From positions 62,001-126,000 of the forward strand of contig JAGXFN010000003.1 of assembly GCA_024637195.1 (NCBI GenBank): a DNA stretch of 64,000 nucleotides. Direction: 5' to 3'. This stretch comes from Arcobacter sp. GTDB lineage: Bacteria; Campylobacterota; Campylobacteria; Campylobacterales; Sulfurimonadaceae. Under the pieces are notes generated by a model. That model was not told the DNA's origin. It searched no databases and saw only the letters and a list, made by a program, of their open reading frames with translations. Positions 35,801 to 45,447 of the stretch are shown here, in pieces (within the stretch, counting starts at the first letter, position 1; each line of letters begins with the position of its first letter). Made by a program: the position numbers and the translations under genes.

Positions 35801-37465
35801 ATGACAACGATGATTATTGAGGCGCTCTCAGGTTTGGGGATCTTTCTTTTTGGCATGCTCTATATGGAGCTGGCACTCAAAGAAGCGGCAGGATTGCGGT
35901 TTAAACAGTGGATAAAAAACTCAACATCAACACCGTTAAAGTCTCTCTTTGCCGGAGCAGGGGCGACAGCGGCGCTGCAGAGCTCCTCGGTCGTTACCCT
36001 GATGACGCTCTCTTTTGTAAGTGCGGGACTGGTCTCTTTGGAGTCGAGCATCGGCATTATATTCGGCTCAAACCTGGGCACGACTGCAACGGCATGGATT
36101 GTTGCCACATTGGGTTTTAAGGTCCAGATCGAAGCCTTTGCTCTTCCTCTGATCGGAACAGGAGGGTTTCTTCTTGTCATGAGTGTTTCGCATCAAAAAC
36201 TCTCCGCTATAGCAAAGACATTCATCGGCTTCGGTCTACTTTTTTTCGGCCTAAGCATCATGAAGACGGCGATCGGATCCGTGGCATCAAGCATCGATCT
36301 TTCTTTGTACACGCATTTCCATCTCATCGCCTTTGTCGGATTTGGGTTTGTTGTTACGGCACTGATACAGTCAAGTTCAGCGGCCACGGCGATTGTCTTA
36401 AGTGCTTTGTATGCACAGATACTTAACTTTGACCAGTCCGCCGCGATGGTGATCGGCACGAACATCGGCACGACGGTCACCGCACTGATAGGAAGCATTG
36501 GCGGCATCCCTGATAAAAAGCGCGCAGCAGCGGCGCACCTGCTCTTTAACCTGATCACCGCATTGGTCGCATTTTTAGTGCTTCCTTTTGCAACACTTTT
36601 TTTGATGAAGACACTTGCTATGCAAAGTGAACCAATTATCGCTTTGGCACTTTTTCATACCTTTTTTAACCTCTTGGGAGTTGTTTTGCTTGCCCCGTTT
36701 ATACCCTTTATGGCGAAGCATCTGAAAAAGATGTTTACACAGGTCGAACGCTTGCCGACAAAATATATCCATCTTGTCGATCCGAAGATTCCGGACACGG
36801 CTCTGATCGCTCTGCGCAACGAGGTGAGCCGTCTTTTTATCAAAACGATGAAATTTTCTTTGCTGCTGCTCAATATCAGACCAAACGATATTTTGAGCAA
36901 AAATCTCGATGCGAAGGAGTCTGTCGCCTTGAACCAGAGCCTCATCGAGTTTGATTATCACCGCGTCTATGACACAATCAAAGACATTGAGATCAACACG
37001 GTTGCCTTTATCAACGAGCTGACTCAGCAAAATCTGACTCCTGAACAGAGTGCAAGCATCGAGCCTTTGCTCAGTTCAGTGCGCGAGAGCGTTTATGCGG
37101 CAAAACTCCTCAAAGATATAAAAAACAACATTAACGAGTTTGCACTAAGCGACCGTTTGCCGATTGTTCAGAGTTATGATGCCATCCGCAGGAACCTGGC
37201 CTACACGATGATTATCTTTGCCAATTGTATGGATGAGAAGTGGGCGCCGGACAAATGCGAGGAGAAGTTTGCCAAGGCAGAAGAGGACAACAAGCATATT
37301 ATGAAAGAGACGACACTGTTGCTAAGCAGCGACAGGGTCAAGGAGAAGGTCGTCGCTTCGCTGCTCAATACCAACCGCAGTGTCTACATTGCGATGCAGT
37401 CTCTGCAAAGCGCTTCAAAAGTGGTGAATTTGCACTTCTCGCTTGATGAGGAGAGCCCTTCTTGA
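35801..37465 (+). CDS. Na+/phosphate symporter family protein (NptA/PNaS) with PhoU-like domain
   Basis: The chosen ATG at 35801 (GAGAG upstream) gives 554 residues. The N-terminal 310 residues hold two inverted repeats with the hallmark QSS motifs, AALQSSSVVTLMTLSFVSAG and ALIQSSSAATAIVLSA, each with several transmembrane segments. The C-terminal 200 residues are soluble helices of the PhoU type. It probably imports phosphate with Na+. A start 23 codons upstream is possible but polar and unlikely. Confidence 0.9.
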   Translation: MTTMIIEALSGLGIFLFGMLYMELALKEAAGLRFKQWIKNSTSTPLKSLFAGAGATAALQSSSVVTLMTLSFVSAGLVSLESSIGIIFGSNLGTTATAWIVATLGFKVQIEAFALPLIGTGGFLLVMSVSHQKLSAIAKTFIGFGLLFFGLSIMKTAIGSVASSIDLSLYTHFHLIAFVGFGFVVTALIQSSSAATAIVLSALYAQILNFDQSAAMVIGTNIGTTVTALIGSIGGIPDKKRAAAAHLLFNLITALVAFLVLPFATLFLMKTLAMQSEPIIALALFHTFFNLLGVVLLAPFIPFMAKHLKKMFTQVERLPTKYIHLVDPKIPDTALIALRNEVSRLFIKTMKFSLLLLNIRPNDILSKNLDAKESVALNQSLIEFDYHRVYDTIKDIEINTVAFINELTQQNLTPEQSASIEPLLSSVRESVYAAKLLKDIKNNINEFALSDRLPIVQSYDAIRRNLAYTMIIFANCMDEKWAPDKCEEKFAKAEEDNKHIMKETTLLLSSDRVKEKVVASLLNTNRSVYIAMQSLQSASKVVNLHFSLDEESPS

Positions 37466-37467
37466 GA

Positions 37468-38286
37468 TCACTTTAGCAGGTGTTCGAGTGAGCTTTTGAT
37501 GTCGGGGTATTTAAAGACAAAGCCCTCTTTTTTAAGCGCTATGGGGTAGATCTCTTTTGACCCGGTAAGCACGGAGGCCCCTTCGCCGTACATAATGCGC
37601 AGGGCGAACTCCGGTATAGGCAGGATCGTCGGCCGGTGCACAGCAGCGCCCAAAGATTTCGTAAAGGTGTAGTTACTCACAGGGTGGGGCGAGACGGCGT
37701 TAAATGTTCCCTCTAGCTTCTTGTCTATAACAAAACGGTAGATGCGGACAAGGTCTGCAATATCAATCCAGCTTGTCATCATCTTTCCGTCTCCTATAGT
37801 GCCTCCCACTCCCAGACGAAAAGGGGTAAGCATCTGCGCCAAGGCTCCCCCTTCTTCTCCCAAAACCACGCCAAAGCGCAAAATCGTCGTCGGTTTATGG
37901 CACAAGCGTGCTTCTTCTTCCCATTTTTGTGCAAGTCTGCCGATAAAATCATCCGCAATCTCACTGCATGATTCGTCGCAGGGCTTGTCATCAGGGTAGA
38001 TCCCCACAGCAGACGTTGAGATAAAATGGCTAACGCTGCTTTGGTTGATAGCCGTGACGATCTGACGTGTCGTGTCGATCCGGCTGTTAGTTAGGATTTT
38101 TTTATAAGGGTCGCTCCAGCGTTTGATGATGGGCGCTCCGGCAAGGTTGATGACGACATCCACTCCTGTGAGTTTTTCAAGTATGGCCTTTTCGTCATCC
38201 TTGCGGGAGATGATGACACACTCTGTAAAAGCCTCTTGCAGAGCTGTTCCAACAAACCCGCTGGCTCCGGTCAATGCAATCTTCAT
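37468..38286 (-). CDS. TIGR01777-family NAD(P)-dependent epimerase-like SDR protein
   Basis: From the ATG at 38286 (272 residues) the protein begins MKIALTGASGFVGTALQEAF, with the GxxGxxG nucleotide loop, and has VVINLAGAPI and the conserved SAVGIYPDD with the catalytic Tyr. The C-terminal DUF1731-like region includes VLTGSKEIYPIALKKEGFVF. The family (YfcH-like) has no settled substrate. It converges on the symporter gene with a 2-base gap. Confidence 0.88.
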   Translation of the reverse strand: MKIALTGASGFVGTALQEAFTECVIISRKDDEKAILEKLTGVDVVINLAGAPIIKRWSDPYKKILTNSRIDTTRQIVTAINQSSVSHFISTSAVGIYPDDKPCDESCSEIADDFIGRLAQKWEEEARLCHKPTTILRFGVVLGEEGGALAQMLTPFRLGVGGTIGDGKMMTSWIDIADLVRIYRFVIDKKLEGTFNAVSPHPVSNYTFTKSLGAAVHRPTILPIPEFALRIMYGEGASVLTGSKEIYPIALKKEGFVFKYPDIKSSLEHLLK

Positions 38287-38414
38287 AAGGATCTCCGTTT
38301 TTAGCAATATTATGACAAAGATTTCTTTACTCCTTGGCGTGTAGGCAGATCAATCTATGTCTCTAAGCTGATTTTGACATTGTGTTGAGGTATAATCTCT
38401 AACAAAGGACAAAC

Positions 38415-38888
38415 ATGAAAAATCAGATGATCAAAATATTTATGCTCACCGCGGTACTCTTTTCTATGGCACTTTATGCCGCTGAGCAGAAGGTCGTTTT
38501 TGACCTGACAAGCGGCGATGAGGCAAAAATACGCAAGCACCTTATTGCAAACATAGAGGGTCTGGAAAACTATTATAGTGCCAATGATATCGAGTTCAAG
38601 GTCGCGGTAGTCATTTCAGGTGATGCCTACAAATATTTTGTGAAAGACATCGCCGCTTCGCCTTACAAGGCGCAGAAGCCCCTGATAGCCGCGCAGACGA
38701 GACTGGCGCCGCTCCTGCAGAAGCTGCACAGCGTGCATAAAGTAGAGTTTTATATGTGCAAGGCCGGAATGAAAGCCAGAAAAATCGATAAAAAGGTCCT
38801 TTATCCTTACGTCCAAAATGAGATGAACAAGAGTGCCTACCTGATAAAATGGCAGAATTTGGGCTATGCCTATCTGCCGATTCACTAG
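38415..38888 (+). CDS. Exported DsrE-like protein
   Basis: The 157-residue product has a Sec signal peptide (MIKIFMLTAVLFSMALYAAE) and a DsrE/F-like alpha/beta domain with VAVVISGDAYKYFV and the potential sulfur-carrying Cys in VEFYMCKAGMKARKI. Cytoplasmic DsrE proteins relay sulfur in sulfur oxidation. Exported versions are common in sulfur-metabolising Campylobacterota but their role is not established. It is monocistronic. Confidence 0.82.
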   Translation: MKNQMIKIFMLTAVLFSMALYAAEQKVVFDLTSGDEAKIRKHLIANIEGLENYYSANDIEFKVAVVISGDAYKYFVKDIAASPYKAQKPLIAAQTRLAPLLQKLHSVHKVEFYMCKAGMKARKIDKKVLYPYVQNEMNKSAYLIKWQNLGYAYLPIH

Positions 38889-38977
38889 GTCCATTGAGAA
38901 CTGCCTGTCAGTGAGAGCCGTAAAATAGCCGGATACTAAGTTGCTTTACCACGTTTGATTACAAAAGAGGAGCTACT

Positions 38978-41677
38978 ATGAAAAATAACTCTGTTTGGCA
39001 TAGTCTGAGTATTGAAGAAACACTAAAGGAGACGGGCAGTTCCGTGACGGGCCTCACTCCCGAAGAAGCTGCACAGCGCTTAGAAAATAATGGCCCCAAC
39101 CGGCTTCAGGAGCCTCCCGGACGCAGCGTCTGGGTGCGTTTTTTGCTTCAGTTTCACAACATCCTTATCTATGTGCTGCTCGCGGCGGCTGTGGTCACTG
39201 CCTTACTCGATCACCTGATCGATACCGTCGTTATTCTTGCCGTCGTCATTGCCAATGCAGTCATCGGTTTTATTCAAGAAGGCAAGGCGGAAAAAGCCCT
39301 CGATGCGATCAAGCAGATGCTCTCTTTAAAAGCGGCCGTCATCCGCGGCGGCAAACGTATCAGCGTACAGGGCGAGTCTCTTGTCGTGGGAGATATCGTC
39401 TTGCTTGAAGCGGGAGACAAGGTCCCCGCCGATATACGTCTGATACAGATCCATGGTCTGCAGGTGCAAGAGGCGATCTTGACAGGGGAATCTTTGGCGG
39501 TGGACAAGCAGGTCTTTCCTGTCGATAAAGAGGTAACACTCGGAGACCGTACCTGTATGGCCTTCAGCGGAACAACAGCGACCGCGGGCACGGCTAAGGG
39601 TGTGGTGATCGCTACGGGTGCGCAGACGCAGATCGGTCGCATCAGCGGACTTCTTCAGAGCGTGCAGACCCTGACGACGCCTTTGGTAGAGCAGATGGAC
39701 GTCTTTGCCAAGATGCTGACCTTTTTTATATTGGTCCTTTCGGCGCTTATCCTGAGTTATGGTATTCTGGCAACCAATCAGGTGTTTGATGAGCTCTTTA
39801 TGGCCATCGTCGGGCTTGCGGTTGCGGCTATTCCTGAGGGCTTGCCGGCGGTATTGACGATCACGCTTGCCGTAGGAGTCCAGTCGATGGCAGGGCGCAA
39901 CGCCATTGTACGTCGTCTGCCTGCTATCGAGACAATCGGCGCAGTTTCGGTCATCTGCTCAGACAAGACGGGAACGCTTACCCGCAATGAGATGATGGTA
40001 TCGGCAGTTGCTATAGAAGGAAAAAACCTCGAAGTCAAAGGCGAGGGATATGCGCCGATAGGCAACATAAAAGATGGAAATCAGAACGTGTCTGCGCGAG
40101 AGAGCAGTGTGCTCTCGCTGATGGCCCATGTGAGTGTCATATGCAACGATGCCGAGTTGAAAAACGACGGGGGAACATGGAGTGTCGAAGGCGATCCTAT
40201 GGAGGGGGCGCTGCTGAGTTTTGGTGCTAAAGCGGAATGTGACCATGGAACCTGCCGCAGTGAGTATCAGCGCACCGACCTCATTCCTTTTGACGCCGAA
40301 TATCAGTATATGGCAACCCTCAACCACAACCATGACGGCGAGGCCTTTGTTTATGTCAAAGGTGCACCGGAACGCATTCTTGCCCTGTGCAGTCATGTTA
40401 TTCGCGAGGATGGCGAACTGCTCGAAATGGATCGTGTGCAGTGGGAGGAGCGCATCGAAGCCATTGCGGCTCAGGGACAGAGGGTATTAGGCCTGGCTTA
40501 CAAGCGTGTCGATACCGCTCAGACAGTCTTGCAGCACAGCGACCTTGACGAGGGCCTTGTTCTGCTGGGCCTGGTGGGCTTGATAGACCCGCCGCGACGC
40601 GAAGCGATTGAGGCCGTCGCCGAGTGCCACAGTGCGGGCATAGAGGTGAAGATGATCACCGGAGACCATGCTCTCACCGCCGCCGCTATCGGCAGACAGA
40701 TCGGGCTCAAACACCATCAGGAGGTACTGACGGGCACGCAGATCAATGCCTTAAGCGAAGAGGAGCTTTTTAGCGCGGTACTGCGAACCGACATCTTTGC
40801 CCGCACCACTCCTGAACACAAGCTGCGCCTGGTGATGGCACTGCAGTCGCATGATATGACAGTCGCGATGACGGGCGACGGCGTGAATGACGCCCCTGCG
40901 CTCAAGCGCGCCGACGCCGGAATCGCCATGGGGCAAAAAGGAAGCGAAGCAGCCAAAGAAGCCTCTGAACTGGTCCTGGCCGACGACAACTTCGCCTCTA
41001 TAGCCGCCGCGATACGTGAGGGACGGACGGTTTATAACAACATCAAAAAGGTGATCAGCTGGACCCTGCCGACCAATGCGGGGGAGGCCTCGGTCATTAT
41101 CCTGGCCCTGCTGTTGGGAGAGATGCTTCCTATAACGCCAATCCAAATCCTTTGGGTAAATATGATCACTGCCGTGACACTGGGTATTGCCCTCGCCTTT
41201 GAACCGGCCGACGAGGACACAATGCGCCGCGCGCCGCGTAAACGCAATGAACCTCTTTTAGGCGGCGAGCTGCTATGGCACATCAGTTTTGTGGCCATGC
41301 TTTTTATAGCAGGGGTGTTCGGAATGTATCACTACGCTCTTGCTGAGGGCAAAGAGATAGACTATGCCCGTACCGTAGCCTTCAATACGCTGGTCATCAT
41401 GGAGATCTTTCACCTTTTTTATATCCGAAACATGAACAGTATCACATTTACGCGAAGGATGCTTCGCGGCACCAAGGCGCTTTGGATCGCAGTGGGAATT
41501 GTTGTGATCGCCCAGCTGGCCGCCACCTATACACCGCTCTTGCAGAGTGTCTTTGCGACACACGCGCTTGAGCTTGATGCGGTGATGCTTATCGTCGGTA
41601 TCGGTATGCTTCTTTTTATCATTGTCGAGAGTGAAAAACAGCTTCGCCTGCGCCTTAGAAGAAATAGAGAAAAATAA
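38978..41677 (+). CDS. Cation-transporting P-type ATPase (P2-like)
   Basis: The 899-residue protein has an N-terminal cation ATPase domain, the actuator motif ILTGESLAVDK, the TM4 motif AIPEGLPAVLTITLAVG, the phosphorylation site CSDKTGTLTRNEM, and the hinge MTGDGVNDAPALKRAD. The PEGL motif is typical of Ca2+-type P2 pumps. In TM6, however, the sequence is ILWVNMITAVTLG, where SERCA-type pumps have Asn-x2-Thr-Asp; the Asp is replaced by Ala. Ion specificity is therefore uncertain. It is the first gene of a three-gene operon. Confidence 0.93.
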   Translation: MKNNSVWHSLSIEETLKETGSSVTGLTPEEAAQRLENNGPNRLQEPPGRSVWVRFLLQFHNILIYVLLAAAVVTALLDHLIDTVVILAVVIANAVIGFIQEGKAEKALDAIKQMLSLKAAVIRGGKRISVQGESLVVGDIVLLEAGDKVPADIRLIQIHGLQVQEAILTGESLAVDKQVFPVDKEVTLGDRTCMAFSGTTATAGTAKGVVIATGAQTQIGRISGLLQSVQTLTTPLVEQMDVFAKMLTFFILVLSALILSYGILATNQVFDELFMAIVGLAVAAIPEGLPAVLTITLAVGVQSMAGRNAIVRRLPAIETIGAVSVICSDKTGTLTRNEMMVSAVAIEGKNLEVKGEGYAPIGNIKDGNQNVSARESSVLSLMAHVSVICNDAELKNDGGTWSVEGDPMEGALLSFGAKAECDHGTCRSEYQRTDLIPFDAEYQYMATLNHNHDGEAFVYVKGAPERILALCSHVIREDGELLEMDRVQWEERIEAIAAQGQRVLGLAYKRVDTAQTVLQHSDLDEGLVLLGLVGLIDPPRREAIEAVAECHSAGIEVKMITGDHALTAAAIGRQIGLKHHQEVLTGTQINALSEEELFSAVLRTDIFARTTPEHKLRLVMALQSHDMTVAMTGDGVNDAPALKRADAGIAMGQKGSEAAKEASELVLADDNFASIAAAIREGRTVYNNIKKVISWTLPTNAGEASVIILALLLGEMLPITPIQILWVNMITAVTLGIALAFEPADEDTMRRAPRKRNEPLLGGELLWHISFVAMLFIAGVFGMYHYALAEGKEIDYARTVAFNTLVIMEIFHLFYIRNMNSITFTRRMLRGTKALWIAVGIVVIAQLAATYTPLLQSVFATHALELDAVMLIVGIGMLLFIIVESEKQLRLRLRRNREK

Positions 41678-43426
41678 ATGGGACTGCTTGAACTGACAGA
41701 GATTATCCATCAGAACCCTTTCTATGAGATTGCGGCTTTGGTAATGATGGCCGCCGTTGTCGGTTTCGGCGGACTGCTGCTGCGCCAGCCTATGATCGTC
41801 AGCTTTATCGCCGTGGGGATATTGGCCGGTCCTTCTATACTCAATATCGTGGAGTCACAGGAGCTTATCGGACTTCTGGCGGAACTGGGAATCGCTCTGC
41901 TGCTCTTTTTGGTGGGGCTTAAACTCGATGTGAAGCTGATACGCTCCTTGGGTCTAGTCGCACTTGCAACGGGTACGGGGCAGGTGCTCTTTACCTCACT
42001 CTTTGGATTTTTTATCGGAGTGGCTTTGGGTTTCGATACCATCACCTCGCTCTATATCGCGGTGGCGCTCACCTTTTCAAGCACGATCATCATTGTCAAG
42101 CTTCTTTCGGATAAAAAAGAGGTGGACTCTCTGCACGGACGCATCGCGATCGGTTTTTTGATCGTTCAAGATCTTTTTGTCGTTATTGCCATGATGGTGC
42201 TCTCCTCTTTCGGTATTGGCGATCAGGGGGATGGCGATGCGTGGAGACGAGTGGGAACGGTACTCTTCTATGGAGCCATTATGCTTTCCGTAGTCATCAT
42301 CTTTATCCGCTTCGTTGCAAACAATCTAATTGAACGGATGGCGCGCTCGCCCGAACTGCTGATCACCTTTGCCATCGGATGGGCTGCTTTGCTGGCCGCA
42401 CTGGGGAGTCATTTCGGTTTTAGTAAGGAGCTCGGCGGGCTTCTAGCTGGGGTTTCGCTTGCCACAACGGAATATCGCGAGATCATAGTTGCACGCATGG
42501 CGGCACTTCGGGACTTTCTGCTCCTGTTTTTCTTTATCGCTCTGGGCTCACATCTGGATCTCTCCATGCTGGACACACAGATCAGCGCAGCTCTGATTTT
42601 TTCATTTTTTGTGATCATCGGCAATCCGATGATCGTTATGGCCATCATGGGCTATCTGGGCTATCGGAAGCGAACGGGCTTTTTGGCGGGACTGACCGTC
42701 GCGCAGATCAGCGAGTTCTCGCTTATCTTTATGGCAATGGGTCTCTCGCTCGGGCATATCTCTTCAGATGCTCTGGGACTGGTGACGCTGGTGGGGCTGA
42801 TCACCATTGCAGGTTCGGTCTATATGATCAGCTACTCCCACCGTCTTTATGAGTACTTTGAGCCGTTGTTGGGTATTTTTGAACGCCGTGCAGCATCACT
42901 GGATAGCAAAAGAGGCTTCGCCTTACCGCTTGATTCACATTACGATATTATCCTTTTCGGGGCGGGCCGCTATGGCAATGCCCTTGCCCAGGCTCTGAAA
43001 AAAACAGGCAAACGGCTGCTGATTGTCGACTTCAACCCCGAAGAGGTGATGCATCAGCGCCGGCGCGGTTTTGACGCGTTATACGGCGACGCAAGCGATC
43101 AGGAGTTTGTCGCCTCGCTGCCGCTGGAAGGGGTGAAGTATGTCATCCTTGCTATATCACAGCACTATGCCAACTTGCAGCATGAAGACCCGAGGATCGT
43201 CCTTGTGGATGCCCTGAAGCGCCACGGCTACACGGGCAAGATCGCCCTCACGATACAGCAGCACAATGGTGAAGAGGCGAGGGAGCAGAAGTGGCTTGAA
43301 GCGCAGGGGGCCTCCTTGGTCTTTATGCCCTACCACGATGCTGCGCATTATGCTGTCGAACGGCTTGAAGAAGAGATGAAGAAAACACTTATCAACATTA
43401 CAGGAGAGAATCATGCAACACTTTAA
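41678..43426 (+). CDS. Monovalent cation:proton antiporter, CPA2/Kef type, with RCK domain
   Basis: The 582-residue protein has about 12 transmembrane segments (residues about 18-400). It carries CPA2 motifs such as LAELGIALLLFLVGLKLDVK and the region FLIVQDLFVVIAMMVL. A TrkA-N/RCK nucleotide-binding domain follows (IILFGAGRYGNALAQALKKT). It likely exchanges K+ or Na+ for H+ under control of a nucleotide ligand. Its ATG follows the ATPase stop codon without a gap, so the two are coupled. Confidence 0.92.
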   Translation: MGLLELTEIIHQNPFYEIAALVMMAAVVGFGGLLLRQPMIVSFIAVGILAGPSILNIVESQELIGLLAELGIALLLFLVGLKLDVKLIRSLGLVALATGTGQVLFTSLFGFFIGVALGFDTITSLYIAVALTFSSTIIIVKLLSDKKEVDSLHGRIAIGFLIVQDLFVVIAMMVLSSFGIGDQGDGDAWRRVGTVLFYGAIMLSVVIIFIRFVANNLIERMARSPELLITFAIGWAALLAALGSHFGFSKELGGLLAGVSLATTEYREIIVARMAALRDFLLLFFFIALGSHLDLSMLDTQISAALIFSFFVIIGNPMIVMAIMGYLGYRKRTGFLAGLTVAQISEFSLIFMAMGLSLGHISSDALGLVTLVGLITIAGSVYMISYSHRLYEYFEPLLGIFERRAASLDSKRGFALPLDSHYDIILFGAGRYGNALAQALKKTGKRLLIVDFNPEEVMHQRRRGFDALYGDASDQEFVASLPLEGVKYVILAISQHYANLQHEDPRIVLVDALKRHGYTGKIALTIQQHNGEEAREQKWLEAQGASLVFMPYHDAAHYAVERLEEEMKKTLINITGENHATL

Positions 43427-44348
43427 AAACATACTTTACGCCATGAATATGTCAGGCGAAGAGACAGAAGGATTGAAGCAGGCGCTTTCACTTGCACGCA
43501 ACCATGAGGCAGCCTTGAATGTTCTGACCCTTTATCCCGCCTTGCCGACCAAACTGCAGGCACAAAAGGAGGCCTTTGAAGCCTTTTTGGCCCAGCGTAC
43601 GGAGGATGCCCTTGCGCGTGCACGCCAGATCGTGCCAGCAGTTGTACCGGAGCTGACACAGGAGGTCGTGGAAAGCGAACTTCCTCTTGCGGTGGGGCTG
43701 ACGCGTTATGTCATGCGTCATGAGCATGATCTATTGATCAAAGAGGCGGAGCCGACGGCATCGGAGGGGTTTAAAGCACTTGACATGACCCTGCTGCGCA
43801 AATGTCCCAGCGTCGTCTGGCTTGCCCGCCCTATCGCGCACCCGCGTGAAAAGATCCGTGTTGCCGTTGCTATTGATCCGCTGGGCCAAGGGGAGAATGC
43901 CCGCGACCTTTCGCTGAGATTGCTGCGGACGGCCCGTGCTGTTGCCGACAGCTGCAGCGGGACACTCGATATCGTCTCTTATTGGGAGTATGCCTATGAG
44001 AACTATCTGCGCCACAGCAGCTGGGTCAGCATCTCCTCGGAAGATATTGTCGATACAGTCCAAAGTGCGCGGGCAGATCACTATCTGGAATTAAAAGAGC
44101 TGATAAGTGCCTCTGGCATCCAGGGCGAACAGCATATTCACCATCTTCGCGGAGAGGCGTCGGAACTGCTGGCTGATTTTGCGAAGCAGAAGGGGGTCGA
44201 CATAATAGTAATGGGTACGATCGCACGGACCGGTATCGCCGGCTTTTTCATCGGGAACACGGCGGAAAATGTTTTTGAAAAACTGACCTGCTCCCTCCTG
44301 ACCCTCAAGCCGCACGGCTATGTCTCTCCGATTTCGGCATACGACTAA
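43413..44348 (+). CDS. Tandem universal stress protein (UspE-like)
   Basis: The 311-residue protein has two Usp domains: an N-terminal one that is partly degenerate (ILYAMNMSGEETEGLKQALS) and a C-terminal one with the ATP/phosphate loop VMGTIARTGIAGFFIGNTAE. It overlaps the antiporter gene by 14 bases. Usp proteins bind nucleotides and tune transporters. Co-translation with two cation transporters suggests that it regulates ion homeostasis under stress. Confidence 0.88.
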   Translation: MQHFKNILYAMNMSGEETEGLKQALSLARNHEAALNVLTLYPALPTKLQAQKEAFEAFLAQRTEDALARARQIVPAVVPELTQEVVESELPLAVGLTRYVMRHEHDLLIKEAEPTASEGFKALDMTLLRKCPSVVWLARPIAHPREKIRVAVAIDPLGQGENARDLSLRLLRTARAVADSCSGTLDIVSYWEYAYENYLRHSSWVSISSEDIVDTVQSARADHYLELKELISASGIQGEQHIHHLRGEASELLADFAKQKGVDIIVMGTIARTGIAGFFIGNTAENVFEKLTCSLLTLKPHGYVSPISAYD

Positions 44349-44410
44349 GGCGCTTTTGGCTAAACTGTGAGTCAATATTGTTCCGTGAGCAGAAGATGAC
44401 CCCGTTTCTG

Positions 44411-44470
44411 CCCGAACTCAATGTCTTCCGTGTGAAGTTTCTCGGTGCCAAGGTCATCGCCGGTACGCAG
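44411..44470 (+). pseudogene. Fragment of tryptophan synthase beta gene (trpB remnant)
   Basis: The forward strand encodes PELNVFRVKFLGAKVIAGTQ. In its core it matches the intact TrpB of this window, [16 protein letters not shown] (13 of 16 residues, and 39 of the 48 matching bases by hand alignment). Most base differences are synonymous. Flanking sequence does not match TrpB and no full gene fits. It is thus a short relic of a second trpB copy, in opposite orientation to the intact gene at 47462-48670. Confidence 0.65.
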
Positions 44471-44567
44471 AAACCTCTGCTTTTGCTGCGCCAATCTTCG
44501 CGAAGCGCTTGCTTTTATAGAAAAATTGTGTTAAAAAAGCACAACAAAAGAGTCCAACAAGGAGTAC

Positions 44568-45437
44568 ATGGTCGTGAAAGAGATCATCAACAGCTACAAA
44601 AAGTATAAAAATACCGTCGACAACTATGTGTTGACTTCTATCAAAAACGAAAGCGGTGATTATATCGAGCGCGCGGATGCGATCTTGAAGAAGAACAGCT
44701 TTATTCAGTTGGTCTATGAGGTGGACAAAGATTTCAGGCAGGTGAGTCCGGTTATTTGCCGGCGCTCCAGTGAGACGAGCAGCCTCAGGTGCGACAAGAG
44801 CCATTATTTCACCAAGCTGATGCTCGACAAGGAGGGGTTTTATATCTCCAATCCCTACATCCACTACCGCACCGGCAAGGCGAGCATCACGGTCGTACGC
44901 AAGGTAGACGAGAACTATTTTGTCTTCGACTGCGACCTGATCTTGTTGCTTGAAGAGCTGAAGCTGATCGAGTACAACTCTCTGCACGAGAGGATCAAAC
45001 GCGGGGTCTATATCATCGGGTCTACCCTATTGGCGGCCATTGCGTTGATTTTGATCTTGTATGGAGGATGGCAGTTGGTCTCGATCTTTTTTATGCCTGA
45101 ACAGGGAGAATTTTTCCATGTGATGTTCAAGTCTATTATCGCGGTGACGCTGGGAATCGCTGTCTTTGACTTGTCCAAACAGATCATGGAGCATGAGGTG
45201 CTCTTTCACTCTTTCACCCACGAGGAAGAACGCCCCTACAAGATACTGGGCAAGTTTCTTGTCTCCATCGTCATCGCGCTCTCCATCGAGACCCTTATGG
45301 TGGTCTTTAAGATCACGCTTGACAACTACAACAATATGCTCTCGGCCTTTTATCTGCTGATAGGAACGACGGCGATGTTCGTCGGCCTGGCCTACTTCTA
45401 CAAGACCATCACCAAGAGAAGCTTCGACACAGAGTAA
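44568..45437 (+). CDS. Membrane protein with N-terminal PDC-like sensor region
   Basis: The 289-residue protein has a soluble N-terminal part (about residues 1-145) whose pattern, SFIQLVYEVDKDFRQVSPVI then GFYISNPYIHYRTGKASITV, resembles PDC/Cache sensor domains. Four transmembrane segments follow (about 150-285). No output domain is present. A GTG two codons after the ATG is better spaced from the ribosome site GGAG and may be the real start. Similar proteins occur in relatives without known function. Confidence 0.75.
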   Translation: MVVKEIINSYKKYKNTVDNYVLTSIKNESGDYIERADAILKKNSFIQLVYEVDKDFRQVSPVICRRSSETSSLRCDKSHYFTKLMLDKEGFYISNPYIHYRTGKASITVVRKVDENYFVFDCDLILLLEELKLIEYNSLHERIKRGVYIIGSTLLAAIALILILYGGWQLVSIFFMPEQGEFFHVMFKSIIAVTLGIAVFDLSKQIMEHEVLFHSFTHEEERPYKILGKFLVSIVIALSIETLMVVFKITLDNYNNMLSAFYLLIGTTAMFVGLAYFYKTITKRSFDTE

Positions 45438-45447
45438 GGACTTGGTG

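Noticed and set aside
44378-44608. 76-residue forward frame before the sensor-like membrane gene
   Set aside because: Only a 20-codon part resembles a protein (TrpB). The rest overlaps the next gene's start and reads as noise. It is listed as a trpB remnant instead.
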